From Streptomyces sp. WMMC500 (lineage in GTDB: Bacteria; Actinomycetota; Actinomycetes; Streptomycetales; Streptomycetaceae): a stretch of 64,000 nucleotides of DNA. The notes under the pieces were generated by a model. That model was given only the letters and a program-made list of their open reading frames with translations, had not been told where the DNA came from and ran no database searches. The translations under genes were made by a program, and so were the position numbers. Location: assembly GCF_027497195.1 (NCBI RefSeq), contig NZ_CP114905.1:5715001-5779000 (forward strand), in the 5' to 3' direction. This document shows positions 24,608 to 32,975 of this stretch, in pieces. Position 1 is the first letter of the stretch. Every line of letters starts with the position of its first letter.

Positions 24608-25324
24608 ATGAGCATGACTATAAAACGGAAGGTCGCCGTCATCACCGGAGCCTCGCAGGGCATCGGCGCCGGCCTGGTCGACGCCTACCGCAAGCTCGGC
24701 CACGCCGTCGTCGCCACCTCGCGCACCATCGCCCCCGCCGACGACGCGGGCGTGCTGACCGTCCCGGGCGACATCGCCGACCCGACCACCGCCGACCGCC
24801 TGGTCTCCGCCGCCGTCGAACGCTTCGGCCGGATCGACACCCTGGTCAACAACGCCGGGATCTTCGTCGCCAAGCCGTTCACCGACTACACCGAAGAGGA
24901 CTACGCCGCCACGCTCGGCGTGAACCTGACCGGGTTCTTCCGCCTCACCCAGCTCGCCGCCGGCCAGATGCTCACGCAGGGCGCCGGCCACATCGTCAAC
25001 GTCACCACCAGCCTCGTCGACAACGCCGACGCCCGGGTCCCGTCCGTGCTTGCCTCGCTGACCAAGGGCGGCCTGCAGTCGGCCACCAAGTCCCTCGCCA
25101 TCGAGTACGCCACCCGCGGCATCCGCGCCAACGCCGTCTCCCCCGGCACCATCCGAACCCCGATGCACGCCCCCGAGACCCACCAGTTCCTCGACGGCCT
25201 CCACCCCGTCGGCCGCATGGGTGAGATCTCCGACATCGTCGACGCCGTCCTCTACCTGGAGAACGCGCCCTTCAGCACCGGCGAGATCCTGCACGTGGAC
25301 GGCGGCATGAGCGCCGGCCACTGA
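24608..25324 (+). CDS. short-chain dehydrogenase/reductase
   Basis: A 238-residue classical SDR. The NAD(P)-binding motif is in VAVITGASQGIGAGLVDAYRKLG (residues 8 to 30), NNAGIF follows near residue 80, and the catalytic region is NVTTSLVDNADARVPSVLASLTKGGLQSATKSLAIEY. Notably the expected Tyr of YxxxK is not obvious; the corresponding stretch reads LASLTKGGL, so Tyr appears replaced and only the Lys remains. RANAVSPGTIRTPM and ILHVDGGMSAGH are standard. Enzyme activity is therefore uncertain. AGGAGAGATGTC precedes the ATG. A NTF2-like gene follows after 40 bases in the same operon. Confidence 0.88.
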   Translation: MSMTIKRKVAVITGASQGIGAGLVDAYRKLGHAVVATSRTIAPADDAGVLTVPGDIADPTTADRLVSAAVERFGRIDTLVNNAGIFVAKPFTDYTEEDYAATLGVNLTGFFRLTQLAAGQMLTQGAGHIVNVTTSLVDNADARVPSVLASLTKGGLQSATKSLAIEYATRGIRANAVSPGTIRTPMHAPETHQFLDGLHPVGRMGEISDIVDAVLYLENAPFSTGEILHVDGGMSAGH

Positions 25325-25364
25325 ACCCGACCGCCACGTCCCACCGACCTCCGGGAGAACCGCC

Positions 25365-25739
25365 GTGCGCCACACCACCACGGACGACGAGAAGATCCTG
25401 CGCGGTGTCCTCGACGGCTGGAAGGACGCCGTCGACCGGCACCAGCCCGACCGGGTCGCGGCCCACTTCACCGAGGACGCCGTCTTCCAGGGCCTGCACC
25501 CCTACACCGTCGGCCGCCCCGGCATCGCCGCCTACTACGACGCGCAGCCCCTCGGCCTGCGGGCCGACTACCGCGTCCTGGAGACCCGGCGCCCGGCCGG
25601 CAACCTGATCCTCGGTTACCTCACCGTCGACTTCTCCTTCACCGACCGCCCCACCCTCACCGTCAACCTCGGCATCCTGCTCCAGCAGACGGACCGCGGC
25701 TGGGCCATCGCCCACTACCAGGTGTCCCACCTGGCGTGA
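25365..25739 (+). CDS. SnoaL/NTF2-like (SgcJ type) protein
   Basis: A 124-residue protein with the cone-shaped alpha+beta fold of the SnoaL/NTF2 group: TDDEKILRGVLDGWKDAVDRHQPDRVAAHFTEDAVFQGLHPYTVGRPGIAAYYDAQ, then beta strands ending RGWAIAHYQVSHLA. Members include isomerases and accessory proteins in polyketide clusters and many unknowns. It follows the SDR by 40 bases, so both are likely cotranscribed. GGGAG lies eight bases before GTG 25365. Confidence 0.85.
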   Translation: MRHTTTDDEKILRGVLDGWKDAVDRHQPDRVAAHFTEDAVFQGLHPYTVGRPGIAAYYDAQPLGLRADYRVLETRRPAGNLILGYLTVDFSFTDRPTLTVNLGILLQQTDRGWAIAHYQVSHLA

Positions 25740-25749
25740 CCCCAACTGA

Positions 25750-25795
25750 TTGACGATTCAACGATCGACGCCTAATGTAGATGATGCATCAACTA
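25750..25795 (+). promoter_or_regulatory. promoter with 18-bp operator palindrome
   Basis: TTGACG at 25750-25755, 17 bases, then TAATGT at 25773-25778 is one of the best housekeeping-type promoters in the window. Overlapping the last base of the -10 and covering the expected start point is TAGATGATGCATCAACTA (25778-25795), a palindrome broken only at the fourth base from each end. That position fits a repressor of the MarR or a related type. It drives the GNAT gene at 25820. Confidence 0.65.
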
Positions 25796-25819
25796 GATGT
25801 GTAGGCACGTGGAGGACAC

Positions 25820-27570
<1,751 letters not shown>

Positions 27571-27629
27571 ATCCGCGACGAGACCGGAGACTGTTCGGGA
27601 GACCCGTGGCCTGTTGCCGGGTTCTCTGC

Positions 27630-27682
27630 GGAACGGCCGCCCCCGCTTTCCGCAGGAGCGCGAGAGCGGGGGCAGCCGTTCC
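27630..27682 (+). terminator. long hairpin between hydrolase and glutaminase genes
   Basis: The arms at 27630-27647 and 27665-27682 are complementary over 18 bases with one mismatch, around a 17-base loop. It lies 60 bases after the hydrolase stop and 36 bases before the glutaminase ATG, so it can end the hydrolase transcript or act in the glutaminase leader. Confidence 0.7.
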
Positions 27683-27718
27683 CGCGCAGCAGGTGTCCGT
27701 CTGCACGGAGGAGAACGA

Positions 27719-28996
27719 ATGCGGTCGATGATTCCCGACTATCTGACCGAGGCACTCGGAGACGTCGAGCCGGACACCTCCGGAGAGCAGGCGGCGTACA
27801 TCCCCGAACTCGCGGCAGCGGACCCCGACCGCCTCGGCGCGGTCTTCGCCACCGTCGACGGCAAGGTCTACGGTGCCGGCGACACCGACACCGAGTTCAC
27901 GATCCAATCGATCTCCAAGCCGTTCACGTACGCCCTGGCACTGGGCGACCGCGGCTTCGACCCCGTGCTCGCCAAGGTCGGCGTCGAGCCGTCGGGCGAG
28001 GCGTTCAACGAGATCTCCCTCGAAAGCGAGACCGGGCGCCCTCGCAATCCCATGATCAACGCGGGTGCCATCACCGCCCACTCGCTCGCCGGCCCGGCGG
28101 ACATGGATCCGGCGGAGCGCGTGGAGCGCGTGGTCCACGGCCTCTCGGCCTTTGCCGGCCGCCGGCTGGGGATGGACGATGCGGTGTGCGCGTCGGAGAT
28201 GGAGCACGCGCACCGCAACCTCGCCATCGCCCACATGCTCCGCAGCCACGGCATCCTCACCGAGGACGCGAGGGCCGTCGTCGAGGGCTACACCCGCCAG
28301 TGCTCCGTGCTCGTCACCGCGCGGGACCTGGCCATGATGGCCGCGACGCTGGCCAACCGCGGGGTGAACCCCCTCTCGGGTGAACAGGTGATCCGCGAAC
28401 CGGTGGTACGCCAGGTGCTGAGCGTCATGGCCACCTGCGGCATGTACGACGCGGCCGGTGACTGGGCGACCCAGGTGGGCATTCCGGCGAAGAGCGGCGT
28501 GGCCGGCGGCCTGATCGGCGCGCTCCCCGGTCAGATCGGCATCGCCACCTTCTCACCGCGACTGGACCCCCACGGGAACAGCGTCCGCGGGGTGTCGCTC
28601 TTCGAGCGGTTCTCCTCCGACATGGGGCTGCACGTGATGGAGGTCCCGGCCGCCGCGCGCGCGGTCGTGCGGTCCAATCACGTCGTCGGCAGCGGACCGG
28701 ACGCGCTCCGGGTCTTCCAACTGCAGGGCGGGATCGGCTTCGCCGCGGTCGAGAGGGTGGTCCGGGAGACCGTGGACACCGCGCCCGCGGAGGCCAGGGT
28801 CGCCTTGGATCTCACGATGGTCCATTCGCTCGATGACGTGGCACGGCGCATGCTGCTGGAGATCGTGCGCCGGCTCACGCTGGACGGTCACGAGGTCTAC
28901 CTCGTCGACCCGGAGTCGATCATCCCCGATCCGGATCCCGGCGACGGTGGCCGGGTCACCGTCGTCGGCAGGCTCGATCAGGCCCGTACCGCCTGA
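27719..28996 (+). CDS. glsA: glutaminase A with C-terminal STAS domain
   Basis: Hydrolyses L-glutamine to glutamate and ammonia. Residues 1 to about 305 are a beta-lactamase-like glutaminase: TIQSISKPFTYALALGDRG holds the catalytic S64-x-x-K67, with NEISLESETGRPRNPMINAGAI, CGMYDAAGDWATQVGIPAKSGVAGG and KSGV-type binding motifs. Residues 320 to 425 are a STAS domain (DALRVFQLQGGIGFAAVERVV... ARVALDLTMVHSLDDVARRMLLEIVRRLTLDGHEVYLVDPE), as in some bacterial and actinobacterial glutaminases; STAS may sense nucleotides or bind a partner. GGAGGAGAACGA precedes ATG 27719. A long hairpin lies in the leader. Confidence 0.93.
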   Translation: MRSMIPDYLTEALGDVEPDTSGEQAAYIPELAAADPDRLGAVFATVDGKVYGAGDTDTEFTIQSISKPFTYALALGDRGFDPVLAKVGVEPSGEAFNEISLESETGRPRNPMINAGAITAHSLAGPADMDPAERVERVVHGLSAFAGRRLGMDDAVCASEMEHAHRNLAIAHMLRSHGILTEDARAVVEGYTRQCSVLVTARDLAMMAATLANRGVNPLSGEQVIREPVVRQVLSVMATCGMYDAAGDWATQVGIPAKSGVAGGLIGALPGQIGIATFSPRLDPHGNSVRGVSLFERFSSDMGLHVMEVPAAARAVVRSNHVVGSGPDALRVFQLQGGIGFAAVERVVRETVDTAPAEARVALDLTMVHSLDDVARRMLLEIVRRLTLDGHEVYLVDPESIIPDPDPGDGGRVTVVGRLDQARTA

Positions 28997-29035
28997 AACG
29001 GTGATCACTGTACGAGGGTCCCTGAAGGGTGTGCC

Positions 29036-29068
29036 CATTTGCCTAATCGGTGTAGGCAAATGCATAAT
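29036..29068 (+). promoter_or_regulatory. promoter and overlapping perfect inverted repeat of the TetR gene
   Basis: CATTTGCCTA (29036-29045) and TAGGCAAATG (29053-29062) are perfect ten-base inverted arms around seven bases. TTGCCT at 29039-29044 and CATAAT at 29063-29068, 18 bases apart, make a promoter whose spacer lies inside the repeat. A repressor bound here would block RNA polymerase, the classic TetR autoregulation layout. The first TetR codon is 40 bases downstream. Confidence 0.75.
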
Positions 29069-29108
29069 CGACTGTGGCGCAACCCCGGAAGTGATTCGGA
29101 GGTGGGGC

Positions 29109-29681
29109 ATGGCGCGAGTAGGACTGACCACGCAGCGCCTGGTCCTGGCGGGCGCGGACCTGGCCGACGAGATCGGCTTCGAGCAGACGACCCCCGCGGA
29201 GCTCGCCCGGCGCTTCGGCGTCAAGACCGCGAGCCTGTACTCGCACGTCAAGAGCGCCCACGACCTCAAGACCCGGATCGCCCTGCTGGCCCTGGAGGAA
29301 CTCGCCGACCAGGTCTCCGCCGCGGTGGCCGGGCGGGCAGGCAAGGACGCCCTGACCGCCTTCGCGAACGTCTACCGCGACTACGCCCTCAAGCACCCGG
29401 GCCGCTTCGCCGCCGCCCGGTTCCGGCTCGACCCTGAGGCGGCGGCCGCCGGCGCCGGTGTCCGGCACGCGCAGATGACGCGGGCGATCCTGCGCGGATA
29501 CGACCTGGCCGAACCCCACCAGACCCACGCGGTACGGCTGCTGGGCAGCGTCTTCAGCGGCTACGTCACCCTCGAAACCGCCGGGAGCTTCAGCCACAGC
29601 ACTCCCGACGCGCAGGAGAGCTGGACCGAGATCCTCGACGCGCTCGACGTCCTGCTGCGCACCTGGCCCACCGCCTCCTGA
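29109..29681 (+). CDS. TetR/AcrR family regulator (WHG-type C-terminal domain)
   Basis: A 190-residue regulator. The N-terminal helix-turn-helix is in TTPAELARRFGVKTASLYSHVKSAHDLKTRIALLALEEL (residues 22 to 60); the C-terminal half LLGSVFSGYVTLETAGSFSHSTPDAQESWTEILDALDVLL is the WHG type. It is the first gene of a small operon with the SGNH hydrolase gene starting 65 bases downstream, under its own inverted-repeat promoter. Likely a repressor that controls itself and the hydrolase; the ligand is unknown. ATG 29109 has GGAGGTGGGGC just before it. Confidence 0.92.
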   Translation: MARVGLTTQRLVLAGADLADEIGFEQTTPAELARRFGVKTASLYSHVKSAHDLKTRIALLALEELADQVSAAVAGRAGKDALTAFANVYRDYALKHPGRFAAARFRLDPEAAAAGAGVRHAQMTRAILRGYDLAEPHQTHAVRLLGSVFSGYVTLETAGSFSHSTPDAQESWTEILDALDVLLRTWPTAS

Positions 29682-29745
29682 CCGCCCGCCCGGCCGGTCC
29701 GACCGACCCGCCCGGCTGCCCCTCCCGATCGAAGAGGCCGAGGAC

Positions 29746-30930
29746 ATGCACACCGAGCACGACTGGACCACCACCCCCCTCACCGCCGACCTCCTGCGCG
29801 GCGCTCTCGACCTGGAGCACACCGAACGCGGCGTCCTGCCCCACCGGTTGCCTCCGCACGCCCGCCGGCAGATCCCCGACGGCCAACTGGCCATGGCGGA
29901 GTCGCAGCCCTCCGGCGTACGACTGGCCTTCCGCACCCCGGCCACCGCCGTCGAGTTGGACGTCGTGGCCACCAAGCGGGTCTACGTCGGCGCGCCGCCG
30001 CGCCCCGACGGGGTGTACGAACTGCTCGTCGACGGACGGCTCGCGGGCCGGGCCGGCGTGCCGGACGGCGACGTACTCACCATCGACATGGCCGCCGGGA
30101 CCGCGGAAACCCGGTCCGGGCCGGTGCAGACCCTGCGGTTCACCGGCCTGTCCGGCGACGACAAGGACGTCGAGATCTGGCTGCCGCACGACGAGACCAC
30201 CCACCTGGTCAGCCTGCGCACCGACGCCCCCGTCCGGCCCGCGCCGCCCCGCGGCCGCAAGGTCTGGCTGCACCACGGCAGTTCGGTCAGCCACGGCTCC
30301 CACGCCGCGACCCCGACCGGGACCTGGCCCGCCGTGGCCGCCGCCCTGGGGGAGGTGGAGCTGGTGAACCTGGGATTCGGCGGCGGCGCCCTGCTCGACC
30401 CGTTCGCCGCGCGCACGATCCGCGACACCCCCGCCGACCTGATCAGCCTCAAGATCGGCATCAACATCGTCAACGCCGACCTGATGCGGCTGCGCGCCTT
30501 CGGCCCGGCCGTGCACGGCTTCCTCGACACCATCCGCGAGGGACACCCCGCCACCCCCCTGCTGGTCGCCTCCGCCATCTACTGCCCCATCCACGAGGAC
30601 ACCCCCGGGCCCAGCGCACCCGACACCGCCGCGATGAACGAGGGGCGGCTGCGGTTCACGGGCACCGGCGACCCCGCGGAGACCGCCGCCGGGAAGCTGA
30701 CCCTCACCGTGATCCGCGACGAGCTCACCCGCATCGTCCGGGAGCGCGCCGCCGCCGACCCGAACCTGCACTATCTCGACGGCCTCGACCTCTACGGCAA
30801 GGCCGACTACGCCGAACGGCCGCTGCCCGACGAACTCCACCCGGACCCCGCCACCCACCGGCACATCGGCGAACGCTTCGCCCGCCTCGCCTTCGGCGCC
30901 GGCGGCCCCTTCGCCCCGGAGCACCGCTGA
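29746..30930 (+). CDS. SGNH/GDSL hydrolase, carbohydrate-esterase-like
   Basis: A 394-residue protein without signal peptide. Residues 1 to 170 form a beta-sandwich-like domain (ESQPSGVRLAFRTPATAVELDVVATKRVYVG). The SGNH domain follows: KVWLHHGSSVSHGSH carries the nucleophile Ser about residue 180 (GSS), LGFGGGALLDPF the Gly block, LKIGINIVN the Asn block, and LPDELHPDPATHRHIGERFA the Asp/His block. This layout resembles CE2-like acetyl esterases. It follows the TetR gene and is presumably its target. Intracellular location suggests a sugar-ester or small-molecule substrate. Confidence 0.85.
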   Translation: MHTEHDWTTTPLTADLLRGALDLEHTERGVLPHRLPPHARRQIPDGQLAMAESQPSGVRLAFRTPATAVELDVVATKRVYVGAPPRPDGVYELLVDGRLAGRAGVPDGDVLTIDMAAGTAETRSGPVQTLRFTGLSGDDKDVEIWLPHDETTHLVSLRTDAPVRPAPPRGRKVWLHHGSSVSHGSHAATPTGTWPAVAAALGEVELVNLGFGGGALLDPFAARTIRDTPADLISLKIGINIVNADLMRLRAFGPAVHGFLDTIREGHPATPLLVASAIYCPIHEDTPGPSAPDTAAMNEGRLRFTGTGDPAETAAGKLTLTVIRDELTRIVRERAAADPNLHYLDGLDLYGKADYAERPLPDELHPDPATHRHIGERFARLAFGAGGPFAPEHR

Positions 30931-31263
30931 GCCGGCGCCCGTAGCGCCTGACCGGGCCGGGAGAGGTTCCGAAGGGATGGCGGTCCTCGCGCGAATCCCC
31001 GGTGAACGAGGCGCGAACATTGCACCGCAATCGTCGGCCCTCATCCGTAATCCGTACAGGAGATGCGAAAGTGCACCGCAGGGGAAGGGTGGGGCTGCTG
31101 AGCACGACACCGGTGCTCGCAGGAGTCAGAGGGTGGGATCTCCGTGTCCTGGTGTCCGCCGCTGCCGTGCGGCGGACAGCCGCTGCCGTTCCGCGACAAG
31201 TGCCGGCGCACCCGGTCTCCCGGCGGGCGGCGAGGCATCGACCGACGTGAAGGACATGACAAC
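30931..31263. other. 333-base gap before a secreted-protein gene
   Basis: Nothing clearly coding is visible. Small in-frame extensions upstream of GTG 31264 are Arg/Cys/Pro-rich and unlike protein. TTGCAC at 31020-31025 followed by CGTAAT at 31046-31051 is a possible promoter, but the 20-base spacer is long. Confidence 0.35.
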
Positions 31264-31887
31264 GTGAGACGCACGCTTGTAGCAGTGGTCAGCCTGTGTG
31301 CCGCGCTCGGGCTCTCCGGGCTGGGTACGGCCGCCGCGGAGCCCGGCTCGTCGCCCGCGGGGGCGCCCGACGGGTGGCAGGAGATCAAGGGCGCGCAGCC
31401 GGCCGCTCTGGCCGACGGGGCGCGCGCGGACGCGGCGAACGCGCAGGACCCCGTCGCGATTCAGTCCGTGCGCAACGGCGGCTTCGCGACCGCCGAGGTC
31501 AACTACGCGGCTCCGCGCACCGGCGTGGTGCGCGCCCGCTCCGCCAACCCCGGAAGCTGGGAGACCTTCGACCTGGTCTGGGACGGCACCACCGAGACCT
31601 ACGCGCTGAAGTCCAGGGCCAACAACCGGTACGTGGCGGTGGAGCGCAACTTCACGGGCAGCGCCAAGAACGTGCTGCGCGCCCGCTCTACCAGCGCCGG
31701 CGCCTGGGAGCGCTTCTCGCTCTGGTACAACGAGGAGCTCGACCGCTGGGCCTTCCGCTCCGAACTGAACGGCATGTTCGTGGCGATGGAGAACAACTAC
31801 ACCGGCTCCCTCCAGTACGTGCTGCGCGCCCGCTCCGAAACCGTCACCGGGGCCTGGGAGGAGTTCAACCTCTACGACCGGAGCTGA
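31264..31887 (+). CDS. secreted beta-trefoil/fascin-like repeat protein
   Basis: A 207-residue exported protein. The first 27 residues are a signal peptide (VRRTLVAVVSLCAALGLSGLGTAAA, cleavage likely after AAA). After a linker, three similar 45- to 50-residue units follow, each with a pattern Y/FVAVE..FTGS..VLRARS..G.WE.F.L: residues near FATAEVNYAAPRTGVVRARS, RYVAVERNFTGSAKNVLRARS and MFVAMENNYTGSLQYVLRARS. This is a fascin-like beta-trefoil. Such folds bind carbohydrate or actin. GTG 31264 has AAGGA nine bases upstream. The gene ends in a convergent terminator. Confidence 0.8.
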   Translation: MRRTLVAVVSLCAALGLSGLGTAAAEPGSSPAGAPDGWQEIKGAQPAALADGARADAANAQDPVAIQSVRNGGFATAEVNYAAPRTGVVRARSANPGSWETFDLVWDGTTETYALKSRANNRYVAVERNFTGSAKNVLRARSTSAGAWERFSLWYNEELDRWAFRSELNGMFVAMENNYTGSLQYVLRARSETVTGAWEEFNLYDRS

Positions 31888-31932
31888 CCCGTAGCTGACC
31901 GACGCCGTCCCACCCCCCACCTCCGGCGTCCC

Positions 31933-31963
31933 CTCCGGCCGCCCGCACCGCGGGCGGCCGGAG
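31933..31963. terminator. bidirectional hairpin terminator
   Basis: CTCCGGCCGCCCGC (31933-31946) and GCGGGCGGCCGGAG (31950-31963) form a perfect 14-bp stem with a three-base loop, between two convergent genes. Confidence 0.85.
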
Positions 31964-31982
31964 TTCCGGTCGGGAAGACGGG

Positions 31983-32729
31983 TCAGGTCCGGCTGATGCC
32001 GTCCGCCGTGTCGTGCGCCGGCCCCGCCGGCCCGGGGGCGACGGGGCGTATCCAGCGCATGGCGCAGGCGACCGTGTGGATGTCGTCATCGAACCTGGCG
32101 CCGGGGAAGACCGCCCCGTACGCCTGGTGGTACTCCCGGCGGGTCAGACGCGGGCTTCTGGTGACCATGGCGAGCCAGGCCGGGTGCAGCCGCAGCCGCA
32201 GGATGTCGGCGGCGGCGTCGGGGCTGCGGGAGCGCCGCGGATTGGTGTAGCTGTCGTGGGCGTCCTGGAAGGCGTGGCTCTCGTGCCACTCGCGGGTGGC
32301 CCGCGCCCCCGCGGGCGCGGTGTCGACGATGTCCACCAGCAGCGCGTGCCCGCCGGGGGCGACGAGGCTCCTCACGTGCGGCAGCACCTCCCGGTGGTCG
32401 CCCGCGTGGTGGAGGGTGTTGACGGCCAGGACGAGGTCGAAGCGGCCGTCGCGCTCCGGTACGAGGTCCGCCAGCGCCTGCTGCCGGTAGACCACGTTGG
32501 GGAGGGTGTTCCGGGCCCGGGCCATCTCGATCTCGCGGGCGGCGACGTCGATCGCGAGCACTTCCTCGTACCGCGCGGCCAGTAGTCCCGTGAAGCGCCC
32601 GTAGCCGCAGCCGAGGTCGACGGCGCGGCCGCCCTCGTGCAGGTGCTCTTCCAGCCAGGGCTGGAAGAGGCCGCGGGTGTCCTCCGCGAATCTCTCGAAC
32701 AGGTGGGCCAGCTCGTCGAAGTCCGCCAT
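31983..32729 (-). CDS. class I SAM-dependent methyltransferase
   Basis: A 248-residue methyltransferase with motif I in GGRAVDLGCGYGRFTGLLAARYEEVLAIDVAAREIEMAR (about residues 34 to 72) and LVLAVNTLHHAGDHREVLPHVRSLVAPGGHALLVDIVD as motifs II and III. The substrate is unknown; the C-terminal part (RREYHQAYGAVFPGARFDDDIHTVACAMRW) resembles small-molecule methyltransferases. ATG 32729 is chosen by alignment to motif I spacing; GAGAGGG is 12 bases upstream. It faces the fascin-like gene and diverges from the GH2 gene. Confidence 0.87.
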   Translation of the reverse strand: MADFDELAHLFERFAEDTRGLFQPWLEEHLHEGGRAVDLGCGYGRFTGLLAARYEEVLAIDVAAREIEMARARNTLPNVVYRQQALADLVPERDGRFDLVLAVNTLHHAGDHREVLPHVRSLVAPGGHALLVDIVDTAPAGARATREWHESHAFQDAHDSYTNPRRSRSPDAAADILRLRLHPAWLAMVTRSPRLTRREYHQAYGAVFPGARFDDDIHTVACAMRWIRPVAPGPAGPAHDTADGISRT

Positions 32730-32849
32730 GCCGGATGCAGCCCTCTCGTGTGCCGAAGAACCCCGCGTGTGCCGGATGCCCGATGCTAGCGCCGGGTTCG
32801 AACTCGGGTACGTACGGGGTGGCGGCGCGTGGGCCTCTCCACGGGCGTG

Positions 32850-32863
32850 TTGCAACGTTACAA
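32850..32863 (+). promoter_or_regulatory. LacI-type operator, distal
   Basis: TTGCAACGTTACAA is a near-perfect palindrome centred on AACGTT, the usual LacI-family core (A-A-C-G-T-T). It is the first of two such sites upstream of the GH2 gene, with centres 46 bases apart, and could be looped to the second by a LacI tetramer or hinder RNA polymerase. Confidence 0.7.
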
Positions 32864-32894
32864 GTCCTGCCGCGGCAGCCTCGTCAAGGTGTGG

Positions 32895-32923
32895 TTTACA
32901 ACGTTGCATCTTGATGCTGAGAT
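32895..32923 (+). promoter_or_regulatory. promoter with LacI-type operator over the -35 box
   Basis: TTTACA (32895-32900) and TGAGAT (32918-32923) are 17 bases apart. The operator TTACAACGTTGCAT (32896-32909), again palindromic about AACGTT, overlaps the -35 box, so repressor binding would prevent initiation. The nearby LacI gene is the obvious repressor. Confidence 0.65.
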
Positions 32924-32975
32924 GGCGGGGAAGCACCCCGTCCGACCCGATGCCTCCTCCAGGAGACCCTTCGCC

